In this document: positions 34,537 through 45,254 of the stretch, piece by piece
Layout of the letters: every line of letters begins with the position of its first letter
How positions within the stretch are numbered: position 1 is the first letter of the stretch
Source: Neoarius graeffei
Taxonomy: Eukaryota; Chordata; Actinopteri; Siluriformes; Ariidae
DNA: 64,000 nt
NCBI RefSeq assembly: GCF_027579695.1
Contig: NC_083587.1
Location: forward strand, 8,124,001 to 8,188,000
Reading direction: 5' to 3'
The notes under the pieces: model-generated
The model's input: the letters and a program-made list of their open reading frames with translations, nothing else
Told to the model about the DNA's origin: nothing
Database searches by the model: none
Position numbers and translations under genes: made by a program

Positions 34537-35127
34537 TGTTAGGGTTTTGCTGGGATTCAAACCTGGTTCGCTGGTGTGATAATCCAGCAAACCCCCACTA
34601 GGCCACCAGGGGAATGACTCAAATGCAGAGGCGTGAGGCGGAAGTAGAAAAGTATCAAAAAGTTTATTTACAATATTTACAGTCCCCCAAAAAATATAAT
34701 CCAAAAAACGCTCAGAAAATGAAGGGAAAAATAAAATATCCAAAAGGTCAAAGTCAAATACAAAAGCCAAAAAACTAGAAAAGAAAAGGCAAAAATAACA
34801 ACGCTCAGAAGATCCAAAAAACAGTAAATACAAAGTCCAAAAAGTCCAAAAAGAAAAGCAAAGTGCAAAACCAAAAAGACAAAGGCAAGGTACACGGACA
34901 GAGGTAACTGGAGCTAAACATAACAGCACAAAGACTCCGTGACAAGAGGACTGAACTCAGGGGTATAAATACACAAACTAATTACGGACAGGGCGGGGCA
35001 GGAAACAGGCAATAAGACAAAAACAAAACACAGAACACAGTGGTGACCTCTAGAGGCCCAAAACAAACATGACCAGAAAAGGAAATAACAGTGGCCTCTA
35101 GAGGCCGAAACAGTCCCAGTCCTAACA
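34537..35127 (-). repeat. 5' LTR of spacer Gypsy
   Basis: 591 bp partner of 29641-30233. The tRNA-like box pair is next to its inner (left) end. Confidence 0.9.
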
Positions 35128-35426
35128 AAGACAGATCCAATTTAACACAAATCGCAGCTTACTTTCTTGTTAAAATGTGCAAAGGTCTCCACCATCTCAT
35201 ACCGCCTTGCACTGAAGGACTTAAGCATGCCATCCAAAATGGCTGCATCACGTGACTTGGTCACGTGGGTGAAATACCTCAATAAGAGGCTGGAAAAGTT
35301 AAAGGTACAAAAAAGGAACAGCTGGAGGACCAAATTGCAACTCATTAGGTCAATTGGCAATAGGTCATTAACCTGACTGGGTATAAAAAGAGCATCTTGG
35401 AGTGGCAGCGGCTCTCAGAAGTAAAG

Positions 35427-36127
35427 ATGGGAAGAGGATCACCAATCCCCCTAATTCTGCGCCGACAAATAGTGGAGCAATATCAGAAAGGAGTTCGACA
35501 GTGTAAAATTGCAAAGAGTTTGAACATATCATCATCTACAGTGCATAATATCATCAAAAGATTCAGAGAATCTGGAAGAATCTCTGTGCGTAAGGGTCAA
35601 GGTCGGAAAACCATACCGGGTGCCCGTGATATTCGGGCCCTTCGACGGCACTACATCACATACAGGCATGCTTCTGTATTGGAAATCACAAAATGGGCTC
35701 AGGAATATTTCCAGAGAACATTATCTGTGAACACAATTCACCGTGCCATCCACCATTGCCAGTTAAAACTCTATAGTTCAAAGAAGAAGCCATATCTAAA
35801 CATGATCCAGAAGCACAGACGTCTTCTCTGGGCCAAGGCTCATTTAAAATGGACTGTGGCAAAGTGGAAAACTGTTCTGTGGTCAGACGAATCAAAATTT
35901 GAAGTTCTTTATGGAAATCAGGGACGCCGTATCATTCGGACTAAAGAGGAGAAGGACGACCCAAGTTGTTGTCAGTGCTCAGCAGTGTTGGGCACGTTAC
36001 TTTCAAAAAGTAATTAGTTATAGTTACTAGTTACTTTTCCCAAAAAGTAACTGAGTTAGTAACGGAGTTACTTTGTCATAAAAGTAACTAATTACCAGGG
36101 AAAGTAATTATTCCGTTACATTTTGTT

Positions 36128-36158
<31 letters not shown>

Positions 36159-37284
36159 AAATTCAATTAGTGTAATCATAATAAAAGTGAATGTTAAATG
36201 TGTTTAATGACTGAAATGGACACTTAACAGAACCAGTTAGTAACATTATCTACACTATATTAATATTTTTGTGGGACAATGTGAGATAAGACATCTATCA
36301 AATGTAATATATTTTTGCAGTTATTAAAATTATGTTACTAATTACTGGCCACTGACGAGGACAAACGCTTTGTTCCTCGACATAATGTGCATTGCACGTA
36401 AACACTCTTGCCTTTTATTTCAAGTAATGAAAAGTAATGGCTGTATTTCCAATGTGAAAGCGCAGTGCTGGGCTGACCGCTCGCCATCGCTGGGTCTTCC
36501 GATTGAAAGCGTGCGCAGTAGTGCAGTAGGCGTGGCCTACCTACATATGTTGTCCAAATCTACTCTGATTGGCTTACTGTGCCGTTGTCTCGTGTCTCCC
36601 CGCCCCACACTAAAGCAGAGGAAAGAAAGGCTGAACGAGCAGCGTGCCAGATGAGAACAGCTTTAATAAAGTAACGCATAGTATTTTATTGTAAGTAACG
36701 GGAACGGCGTTATAACGATGTAAAAAGTAATTAGTTAGATTACTCGTTACTAAAAAAAGTAACGCCGTTAGTAACGCCGTTTATTCTAACGCCGTTATTC
36801 CCATCACTGGTGCTCAGTTCAGAAGCCTGCATCTCTGATGGTATGGGGTTGCATTAGTGCATGTGGCATGGGCAGCTTACACATCTGGAAAGACACCATC
36901 AATGCTGAAAGGTATATCCAGGTTCTAGAGCAACATATGCTCCCATCCAGATGACGTCTCTTTCTGGGAAGACCTTGCATTTTCCAACATGACAATGCCA
37001 AACCACCTACTGCATCAATTACAGCATCACGGCTGTGTATAAGAAGGGTCTGTTTACTGAACTGGCCAGCCTGCAGTCCAGATCTTTCACCCGTAGAAAA
37101 CATTTGGCACATCATAAAACAGAAGATATGACAAAAAAGACCTAAGACAGTTGAGCAACTAGAATCCTACATTAGACAAGAATGGGTTAACATTCCTATC
37201 CCTAAACTTGAGCAACTTGTCTCCTCAGTCCCCAGACGTTTACAGACTGTTGTAAAGAGAAAAGGGGATGTCTCACAATGGTAA
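35427..37284 (+). pseudogene. Tc1 transposase (DD34E), split by a hAT MITE
   Basis: Start MGRGSPIPLILRRQIVEQYQ at 35427. Paired helix-turn-helix region with SLNISSSTVHNIIKRFRESG. First catalytic Asp in WSDESKFE, at about 35886. The frame is interrupted at 35983 by the MITE and resumes at 36818 with VWGCISACGMG, second Asp in FQHDNAKP and Glu in LSPVENIW. Stop at 37282-37284. In-frame TGA codons near 36952 and 37129 also disable it. Normal length without the insert would be 340 residues, as in the right-arm copy. Confidence 0.88.
35983..36809. mobile_element. hAT-type MITE in the Tc1 transposase (827 bp)
   Basis: Ends CAGTGTTGGGCACGTTAC and CCCATCACTG, 8-bp duplication GTGCTCAG at 35975-35982 and 36810-36817. 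Subterminal GTAACTAGTTACT- and AACGCCGTTA-type words are typical of a widespread fish MITE. Contains a C20 run followed by A9 at about 36127-36155. Confidence 0.88.
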
Positions 37285-37294
37285 ACATGGCCTT

Positions 37295-38397
37295 TGTTAG
37301 GACTGGGACTGTTTTGGCCTCTAGAGGCCGCTGTTATTCCCTTTTTCTTGTCATGTTTTTTTGGCCTCTAGAGGTCACCACTGTGTTCTGTGTTTTGTGT
37401 TTGTCTTGATTGCCTGTTTCCTGCCCCGCCCTGTTCCTTAATTAGTTTGTGTACTTATACCCCCTCAGTTCAGTCCTCTTGTCACGGAGTGTTTATGCTA
37501 TGCTGCTCTTGGCTAAGTTACCTCTGTCCCATGTACCTTGTTTATCTCCTAGTGTTTTTTGGTATTTTGTTTTTTTGGACTTTGCACTTTACATTTTGAA
37601 TCTTCTGGGCGTTTGCATTTTTTGTCTTTTCTCTTTTTGGACATTGTACCTTTGGATATTTTTATTTTTTCTTATCTTCTGAGCTTTTGGATTATTCTTT
37701 TGTTTTTGCTGTGGATTGTCTCATCTCATTATCTCAAGCCGCTTTATCCTTCTACAGGGTCGCAGGCAAGCTGGAGCCTATCCCAGCTGACTACGGGCGA
37801 AAGGCGGGGTACACCCTGGACAAGTCGCCAGGTCATCACAGGGCTGACACATAGACACAGACAACCATTCACACTCACGGTCAATTTAGAGTCACCAGTT
37901 AACCTAACCTGCATGTCTTTGGACTGTGGGGGAAACCGGAGCACCCGGAGGAAACCCACGCGGACACGGGGAGAACATGCAAACTCTGCACAGAAAGGCC
38001 CTCGCCGGCCCCGGGGCTCAAACCCAGGACCTTCTTGCTGTGAGGCGACAGCGCTAACCACTACACCACCGTGCCGCCCGCTGTGGATTGTACATATTGT
38101 AAATAAACTGTTTTTTTTATACTCTACCTTCGCCTCATGCCTCTGCACTTGAGTCATCCCCCTGGTGGCCTAGTGGGGGTTTGCTGGATTATCACACCAG
38201 TGACCTGGGTTCGAGTCCCAGCAGAACCCTAAAAGAAAGGCTCTGTCATGACTGACTTCTTCAACTGTCTACCCGGCTAACCTTCAGGGATTATGGCTGC
38301 TTTAACACGCTTCGGAGCTACCATGGATGAGATCCTTGCTTGCCATGAGGTACTGCTTCAGCAGATTGGGAAAACCCTGGCACAGCTGACTTCTCTG
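37295..38397 (+). mobile_element. Gypsy fragment: 5' LTR plus start of gag
   Basis: TGTTAGGACTGGGACTG start at 37295 with the LTR to about 38232, interrupted by a SINE. The gag start (ATGACTGAC at about 38248) continues to LLQQIGKTLAQLTS and ends at about 38397. Strongly truncated fossil. It replaces the missing right end of the Tc1 element. Confidence 0.8.
37720..38079 (-). mobile_element. tRNA-derived SINE inside a Gypsy LTR
   Basis: 360 bp, 12-bp duplication GCTGTGGATTGT at 37708-37719 and 38080-38091. Minus-strand head GGGCGGCACGGTGGTGTAGT and tail AGATAATGAGATGAGA. Confidence 0.92.
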
Positions 38398-38699
38398 CTC
38401 CACCATCCACACATACTCCATACTTTACACATGGAGTGGTGACACCCCAGAAGTGGTCCAAGACACCACTTTTGATATTCCAAAACATGGGATTAGTGCG
38501 AATCTAACATATTATTCATTTCCCACACTTTGCGCAGCCTTGGCAGGCAAGCCCCTCCCCAACTTGCCTGAGACTTTCGATTGTACGGGACCTTGCAATC
38601 AGTGCTAAAATCTAATCAGAAATGTTCTGTAACCATGTGGATTTTTTTTAAACTGTCAACAAAATCTGAGAATCAACAGACTTCACTTTTATGAAATGT
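38398..38699. other. No gene recognised; one half of a direct repeat
   Basis: TCAGAAATGTTCTGTAACCA near 38618-38636 recurs near 39281-39301, suggesting a local duplication. Otherwise nothing identifiable. Confidence 0.45.
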
Positions 38700-39010
38700 A
38701 AGGCAGTACGGTGATGTGGTGGTTAGCACTGTCGCCTCACGGCAAGAAGGTTCTGAGTTCAAGCCCAGTGACTGATGTGGGCTTTTCTGCGTGAAGGTTG
38801 CATGTTCTCCCTGTGTTTGCATGGGTTTTCTCTGGGTTTCCCCACAGCCCAAAAAACAAGTAACCCTGTGCAAGACACCTAACCCCCAACTGCTCCCTGT
38901 GTGCTGTAGTACTGCTGTATGTGTGTGCTCATTGCTTACTTGTGTGTGTTCACTGTTTCAGATGGGTTAAATACAGAGGAGAAATTTCACTGAGTGTACA
39001 TGTGACAAAT
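38700..39010 (+). mobile_element. tRNA-derived SINE, second tail type
   Basis: Head AGGCAGTACGGTGATGTGGT and GGTTAGCACTGTCGCCTCAC, degraded B box near 38752, then a different tail with GGGTTAAATACAGAGGAGAA and TGTGACAAATAAAAGGCTGC. The tail is shared with 41505-41640 in the other orientation. Confidence 0.75.
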
Positions 39011-39121
39011 AAAAGGCTGCTTCTTCTTCAATCTCACTTGGCTAGATAATGCATGCGCGGTACTGACACAGATACTAGTAAACAATCCTGTTACTATAGC
39101 AGTCAGTTAGGAGAGAGAGTT

Positions 39122-39205
39122 TATTTGTTTGTTCATTGGTTCAGATGAAGGAATAAAGGCTTCTACCTTCATTCCTTCATCTGAAGCAATGAACAAACAA
39201 ACTAT
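39122..39205. repeat. Imperfect palindrome (hairpin-forming)
   Basis: TTTGTTCATTGGTTCAGATG is followed by its near-complement CATCTGAAGCAATGAACAAA with AAGGAATAAAGG / CCTTCATTCCTT between. A third copy of the GCTTCAGATGAAGGAATAAAGG word lies at about 39240. Confidence 0.75.
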
Positions 39206-40377
39206 CTCACACACACACACACTTGCTGTGTTTTTACTGCTTCAGATGAAGGAATAAAGGTTTCTAATGCTAAAAATCAAATCAGAAATGTTCTGTAACC
39301 ATATGATTTATTATATATGGTTTATTTAATATTCCTCCTCCGAGTAACTATTTGACTTGCAGTAAATTATCAGACTTTTCTAACAAACTAACACACACAA
39401 GTTAGAGAGATTATTATATTTCTTACACCATTAGCTGAATGGCTAACATTAACATTTCTGAAAACATGAAGACTTTTTTCTTTTCTACTCGTTTGCTGTT
39501 TGTACTTTAACACATTTAATGACATTTTCAGCGCGTCTGTTTGTTTTTAACAATCATAAGGTTATCTGCAGTGTTTGTATCCATTATAGCTTTAATACTC
39601 AAACAGTAATGTGGTAATGCTGACAGCTAGTTAGCTTAGCTACTTTATTCAACTTTTCTGACTAGCCGCTAACTTTAGGCTCATTATTATCGTGGATATA
39701 AACCGATTTGCCAAACAATAAGGAACAGGTCACCTTGATCAAAACCCCTCTGAACACTGTTAACTATTTTCCCCACAGCGTTTCCGCCTGTTTCCTGCTG
39801 TTTTTGACCCTTTCTGTAATAATGAGGTGTTTAAAGTGCTTGTTATTGAAGTGAAAAGGAAAACTGAGAGTTCATTGGTGCCGGTGCGGGAATAAACCCA
39901 GTGGTGCTGCAGGAATAACCGCTGTGTCAGAGTCGCTGGTGGATCCTGATCTCGCCGCTTCCACAAATGAGTGTTTTATGGGGATTTCCAAAGATTTAAA
40001 CACAAACACCTTTCAGTATTCACGAGGTAGGTGGGGAAATCATGAATATTCATGAGGAAAGTGCCACCTGATTGGCTGGTGAAGTCTTTCTGTTCCACCG
40101 AGTTGCTTTCTGAGGAAACGGTTTTGTTTGGTTCCGAACCCATCAGTCCAAGTCCAATAATTATTCTACCATCAGGAAAAGGAGCACAGAATTTACTGCG
40201 ATTGGTTTCAAATGATTATAATTTCATTTTCAGTCAGAGTTCAGATGAGCATTTTAGACGGATTTATTTTTGAATATGTAGTTTTCACATTTTCATAATC
40301 GGTTTGTTTACTAAATATACAGCAATAATGTTCCAACAAATATTTTAATGAGTCTGATTTTTTACTTTGACAGAGTT
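39206..40377. other. No gene recognised
   Basis: AT-rich to mixed sequence. A (CA)6 tract lies at 39211-39222 and an inverted CCAAT box (GATTGG) near 40070. No coding region is convincing. Confidence 0.4.
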
Positions 40378-41003
40378 ACTAACACACCAAAGATCATCGC
40401 ATCATACATCGTCATCACGGTGGCCGCAGCCAAGTCTCATGCCTGGCGCGCCAATCCAGCCATGCAGTCGGCGAGCTCTGTGGCAGCGACCGCACCAACA
40501 TCCCTCTTAAGGGTGTCAACGAAGGTAGAGGGCGGTCTACCCCTGCCTCTCCACCCATGTCGGGGCTCTCACAGGATGAGCTCCCCAGCCAGGTTGCCGT
40601 GTCTGTGGCAGTGGCCTGCTAATCCCAAACCCCTCCAGGCAATTTTGTCTGAAACTCTTGGGAAATCGCTGTACAAGATCTCATTTGGTACCAGGTCCTG
40701 CCAGTGGACATCTAGGGCTGTCCAAAGCATCCGGGTGTAGGACCCATCGATTGATCGCTCAAAAGTGGAAGTAAGCGACCAGCACTCGCAACCGTACAGC
40801 AGCACAGATTCAACAGTGGCAACGAAAAGTCTACGTTTCAGCTCTTGGGAGATCCTCAGTGATGTGCAACCCAAGACTCTTAGAATCCCATGATCACATG
40901 AGCAGACACACATTAACCACTGTGGATCCTCCTGAGGTCTAAAATAAGATCTTCTGTTATGTCCATGTGTTGTTGCTTCTACACGAGTCCTGAAACTCCC
41001 CAC
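40378..41003 (-). mobile_element. RTE-like LINE, C-terminal fragment
   Basis: Minus-strand residues include LLYGCECWSLTSTFERSIDG, YTRMLWTALDVHWQD and RVSDKIAWRGLGLAGHCHRH, the typical end of RTE/Rex-type ORFs in fish. Only this tail survives. The clade is from memory of motifs. Confidence 0.65.
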
Positions 41004-41019
41004 CTTCTCTCTGTATATA

Positions 41020-41110
41020 AACTCATCATTTTGCTGATGAGGCTCAACACTGCCGTGTCATCAGCAAGCTTGAAATCATGAATCTAGATGCGCATTACTG
41101 CAGAGTTGTG
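41020..41110 (-). mobile_element. Short LINE reverse-transcriptase fragment with LADD box
   Basis: Minus strand encodes FKLADDTAVLSLISKMM, matching the catalytic A/YADDT block of LINE RTs, with no further domain. Confidence 0.5.
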
Positions 41111-41504
41111 TATCAGAACAGTGATGAGCTCAGTACATGAAATGAAATTACTGTAAGGAATATCATGAAATTAAATGTAGTGTTCATGCAGATTTAGCAC
41201 TTACATTTCTGGATGAAGATCGGTGGAAACGGAAACAAAGTCCAGCTACTCTTAAAAGGTGTTGTTTTAATAGTTCCTGCTTTTGAATATTCACTCAGTA
41301 CCAAGCCCAGTTATCATGTATTTTTAAATCAATCATGGAAATTATTTAATTAACCAAATGTTCTTAGTGTAGTTTAAGATGTCCTTGTGGAATATTTACA
41401 CAAATTATGTGTAACACTAATTTACACATTATGTTAATGTCAGCTGTTTTACCCATAGTTATGTGTAGTTTTAAAATTAACACAACCTGTGTATCTGTTT
41501 ACAA
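41111..41504. other. No gene recognised
   Basis: AT-rich, nothing identifiable. Confidence 0.4.
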
Positions 41505-41640
41505 CATTCAGAAGAAGAAACCTTGATTTGTCACATGCACAGTGAGATTCATCCTCTGCATTTAACCCATCTGAAGCAGTGAATGCACACGCACACCCAG
41601 AGCAGCAGCCAGCCATACTACAGCACCCAGGGGTTAAAGG
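41505..41640 (-). mobile_element. SINE tail fragment
   Basis: Contains GAAGAAGAAACCTTGATTTG, TGTCACATGCACAGTGAGAT and TTTAACCCATCTGAAGCAGT, the complement of the tail type seen at 38920-39010. No head. Confidence 0.6.
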
Positions 41641-41722
41641 AGATACGCAGAACCTTTATTTTTAAATTAATTTCTGAGTGGATAGTATCTCCATCCTTGA
41701 CTCTTATATGCTGCATAAATTG

Positions 41723-41725
<3 letters not shown>

Positions 41726-41766
<41 letters not shown>
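41726..41766. repeat. (TA)n microsatellite
   Basis: About 20 uninterrupted TA units. Confidence 0.95.
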
Positions 41767-41769
<3 letters not shown>

Positions 41770-42256
41770 CTGCCCTACTGAGCCAGCCAGCCCTGGATGG
41801 GTGATGTCACAGCAAGAACTGGTTTTAAGGCTGAGGCTTTTGACAGTTATAGACCAAAGTCATCTAAATAAAAATTTATGTGAAAGTAAGAAATACCGTT
41901 ACTGACTTGCTCAACTAAGACTGATTTGACTTCATTGATTGTGAGTTGACTCTCATTAAAACAGGATAGGTGTTATAACTGATGCAACATACATGTACAT
42001 ACATGCATTTTCACTGATAAAATGTAAAAGGCTAATTAAATAATCAGATGAACTGAGACATTCTGAAGCAAATTAAATAATCTTATACCGGTAACTTAAA
42101 TACACAATACAAGTTACATGTATTAATCTAAATGCAGGTAAACAACGAGTGTTGTTGTTTTTGTTGTTTTGTATCCAAATGAGAGTTGCATCTTACCCTT
42201 CTGTGTTATCACTTCTTGAAGGCTGACCTTGTGGATGATTGTTTTGAAACAATCTG
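41767..42256. other. No gene recognised
   Basis: AT-rich sequence up to the Gypsy fragment. Confidence 0.4.
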
Positions 42257-42503
42257 ACTTTGCACAGTGGTATAAAGTGGCAGGCCTTGGAGAATCTGTC
42301 CACTATGACCAAAATGACAGTGTTACCTTGAGACACAGGGAGACCCGTGATGAAGTCGACCGCCACGTGGGACCAGGGACGCCGGGGAATAGGCAGAGGA
42401 TGCAGGAGACCCTGGGGACACTGTCGCGGGTTCTTGGTTCTGGTGCAGACCTCACAGGACAGGACGAATGACCTCACTTCCTTCTCCATGTTAGGCCACC
42501 AGA
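42257..42503 (-). mobile_element. Gypsy integrase fragment
   Basis: Encodes [20 protein letters not shown] and [15 protein letters not shown] on the minus strand: the zinc-binding end and integrase core start of a Sushi-type element. Isolated fossil piece. Confidence 0.85.
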
Positions 42504-43054
42504 CTTTGCTCATGTTGTTAAAGAGCTCGCATCATACAAAATAAATAAACACACATAAATATTAACATAGAGTATATAACATGCAATTTTAACAAACAAA
42601 CAAAGGTTTAGGAAAAATGTAAACACCTGTAACTGAATTCATGACACCTTTTCTCATTATCTGTCCAAAGATCTGTACTCTTAATTCAGATTTATTCCCT
42701 TTGCAGACTTTTTAATTCAAATCAATGTCTTTAAGTGTCAGATAGAAACACACATCCTGGCTGATCGCTTCATCAGGGGGAAATGGGGGAACTGTCCTTA
42801 AACTGCTCACATACACAAAATACATTATGATTTAATGCTGTTCCAAAACAAAAATCAATAAAGGTTCCACTAAAAGTTACTATGTGCACTGCATGGCTGC
42901 AGTAGCACTCACAAGTGCAGTAGCACTTTACTTTCTGTAAAGTTTTCTATCTAATTGTTTAAGCTGTAGTACAGTGGTAAAGCTGCACAGGATGCTCTCT
43001 GTTGTTCCCATGAATGTCCTGAGGGTACAGTCTCTCTTGGAAATTAAGATATTG
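42504..43054. other. No gene recognised
   Basis: AT-rich DNA between two Gypsy pieces. Could be remnant of an older element. Confidence 0.35.
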
Positions 43055-44304
43055 CAGGGTCCTCTGAGCTCCCGGGTGGGCGGTGAGAGGGGAAGAGTGA
43101 CCCCACTGGAGAACCTTGGCCTGGGCTTGACGAGGGACATAAAGAAGGCCCGGTGGCCCCGTCCCAGGATCAGGGTCCCGGTGTTGAGCTTGTCGAATGG
43201 TCTCCTCAAAACCCCAGCAGACAGGAGCCACAATCCGGGATACAGGGATAATAGGCCCAACTTCACTCTCCCTGTTGTTGGGCGAGAACAGCCTGGAGAG
43301 CGCGTCCGGTCTGGTGTTCTTAAGGCCAATTTATGCTGACAACCCAGTCCTCGCAGATAGCGTCGCAGACAGTGTCTGCGTAGCCCCCCCACCTTCGCAG
43401 ATGCTCTGCGCGCACCTCCCAAAAATTGTGACCACCACAGAAGCCTCGCAGATAGCGCCGCAGACAAGAGGGCTCTGATTGGTCCACTCTACATCCGCTG
43501 TACACGCACTTCCGCTTCCCTACTTTCCCGGTTTGTTTTGTTTTCACGACCAGCATTTTTAAAAACACGAGCAAAGATGGAGCAGCATGAAGAGCGGTTG
43601 ATTGAGGAAGTACGTACATCTATACAACTCCAGTTCTAGTCATTATAAAAAAAAAGTTCTAGTCATTATAAGTAACCGGAGGATAAACACTCGACTAACC
43701 ACCAACTACTCCTAGCGACTTCACGCCCCCTTGCGTTGTGCCGGTGAATAACATCGCGCACGCCTATTACTCCCCGCTCAACAATAAATTACAACTGTCT
43801 GCGAAAAGCTATCTGTGAAAGCCTTGTCGCAAGAGCATGCAGAGGCCTTTAGAGCCCGGGCAGTATGATAGGGTGAAGTTGAAACGGCTGAAAAACAAAG
43901 CCCACCTAGCCTGTCGTGGGTTCAGCCTCTTGGCTTGCTGGAGGTACTCCAGGTTCTTATGGTCCGTCCACACCAGGAATGGATGTTGCGCTCCCTCCAG
44001 CGTTCCTGGGGGGGGGGGACTTAGTATTTACTGTTTTTTGGATCTTCTGAGCGTTGGTATTTTTGCCTTTTCTTTTCTGTTTCTTTGGCTTTTGTTTTGA
44101 CTTTGAACTTTTGGATATTTTTTATTTTTCCCTTCATCTTCTGAGCATTTTGGATTATTTCTTTTTGGACTGTATATGTTGTAAATAAACTTTTTGATAC
44201 TTTTCTACTTCTGCCTCATGCCTCTGCATTTGAGTCATCCCCCTGGTGGCCTAGTGGAGGTTTGCTGGATTATCACACCAGTGAACCAGGTTCAAAACCC
44301 TAAC
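43055..44304. mobile_element. Scrambled Gypsy pieces ending at the arm junction
   Basis: Minus-strand pol pieces at 43055-43320 and 43852-44000 (RNase H to integrase linker, [12 protein letters not shown] and [13 protein letters not shown]-type words) are split by a Harbinger MITE. At about 44019 the orientation flips: a plus-strand LTR 3' part runs 44019-44304 and ends CCCTAAC, one base short of the normal LTR end, directly at the right arm. Broken and rearranged fossil. Confidence 0.8.
43323..43848 (-). mobile_element. PIF/Harbinger-type MITE in Gypsy pol (526 bp)
   Basis: TTA duplication at 43320-43322 and 43849-43851. The empty target (CTTAGAGCCC) is visible in the Gypsy copy near 31731. 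Internal ATG at about 43577 opens MEQHEERLIEEVRTS. Closely related to 12768-13283. Confidence 0.85.
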
Positions 44305-44305
44305 G

Positions 44306-44660
44306 ATATGAGTGTTTAGTCTAGTTCATATCTAGAGTGTTTATATTGTCTGTGTGTAGTTCTTATCTAGTGTTTACTGTTTATATAGTTTGAGTGTTTA
44401 GTCTATGTCTTGTTTTATCTAGTGTTTATACTGTTTATTTATACTGTTTATATTGTTTGTCTGAGTGTTTAGTCTATGTCTAGTTCCTATCTAGAGTGTT
44501 TATACTGTTTATATTGTTGTTTGTTTTTGTTCAATTATTCTATTTTCATTTATTGCATTGCCTGTTTGCACCGTGGGTCAGAGAGGACTGAAATTTCATC
44601 TGTGCTGTATGTCGAGCATGTATAGCATATTTGACAATAAAGTTGACTTGACTTGTGAAA
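44306..44660 (+). mobile_element. LINE 3' end, right-arm copy
   Basis: Mirror of 26092-26471: 3' UTR words and the tail AATAAAGTTGACTTGACTTG ending near 44658. The LINE coding part and the CA tract are absent here. Confidence 0.8.
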
Positions 44661-45254
44661 AGCATTTATCAAGTGAAATCTTGAAATGAAACTACAACAT
44701 TAGCTCTTGGCAAGATTCACAGGTCTCCTGAGAAATAACCAATGGTAGTAGAGGCAACGTGAAGCTGGTGTAAGCTGTGCCAAAGACTGTACCTAAAAAG
44801 TGTCTTGGATACTCTCTTATTTGGAAGTTAGTGTTTTAAAGCAGATTGGAAAGTATTTGACAACTGGCATTTTTTTCTAATTGGGTTAGTGTGCACTGAA
44901 CTTCAAACATTTATAGAAACTTCCACTGTGTGATGGTGAAATGTAAAAATGTTTTCATGGTTTTCTTGAGGGGATCATGGTATTTAATCAGTTTAAAAAA
45001 CACACAGGCTGGTGGTGAAAACTGAAGAGAATGTTTATTACAGATTCACTATACAGAATTGTCTTTGCACATCTTTATGTATTTCTCACAAAAGGAAAGA
45101 AAAAAGATGAAATTCCTGAATTGTTTGTTTGTTTCTGAGTTTGCAGTAGCATCACTTGTGTAAATGGATCTGGTGTAAAAGATGTTTGGAGTGAGGATTT
45201 CCTGCTGTACAAAACAGATACTTTTTGTTATAAAAAGAAAGGTTTCTGATTCAT
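44661..45254. other. No gene recognised (mirror of 25491-26091)
   Basis: AT-rich, matches the left arm. Nothing identified. Confidence 0.4.

Larger units (their letters stand above)
29641..35127 (-). mobile_element. Sushi-ichi-like Ty3/Gypsy element, spacer copy
   Basis: Minus-strand element with LTRs at 29641-30233 and 34537-35127 and a 5-bp duplication AAGAC at 29636-29640 and 35128-35132. Gag lies at about 34525-33600 and pol at about 33550-30240 (protease, RT with a YLDD box, RNase H, integrase, chromodomain). It looks full length but broken by several breaks. LTRs differ by roughly 3% by eye. It belongs to a different LTR subfamily from the arm copies. Confidence 0.92.
28366..35281 (+). 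mobile_element. THAP-bearing DNA element, about 730 bp before invasion; ISL2EU-like candidate
   Basis: Perfect 14-bp inverted ends TGAGGTATTTCACC and GGTGAAATACCTCA, with similarity continuing inward over GTCACGTGA and GCCATTTTGAATG. Comparison with the intact Tc1 in the right arm shows the target as GGGGCAATAAGAGG, giving a 2-bp AT duplication (28364-28365 and 35282-35283). Ends plus a THAP-type exon and a 2-bp AT duplication fit my recollection of ISL2EU (PHIS group) elements. Net length without the hAT MITE and Gypsy is about 730 bp, so it is a non-autonomous derivative. Confidence 0.6.
28148..37294 (+). mobile_element. Tc1/mariner element, nest host, right end missing
   Basis: Starts CAACCCCGATTCCAAAAAAG at 28148 after TA (28146-28147). 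Removing the inserts at 28366-35281 and 35983-36809 leaves the same layout as the right-arm Tc1 at 46884-48489. It ends abruptly at 37294, where a Gypsy LTR begins, so the right terminal repeat is lost. It served as landing site for a THAP-type element and a hAT MITE. Confidence 0.85.

Noticed and set aside
40378-41003. Host gene of craniofacial-protein annotation type
   Set aside because: The residues are those of an RTE-like LINE C-terminus; such names in fish annotation come from LINE fragments.
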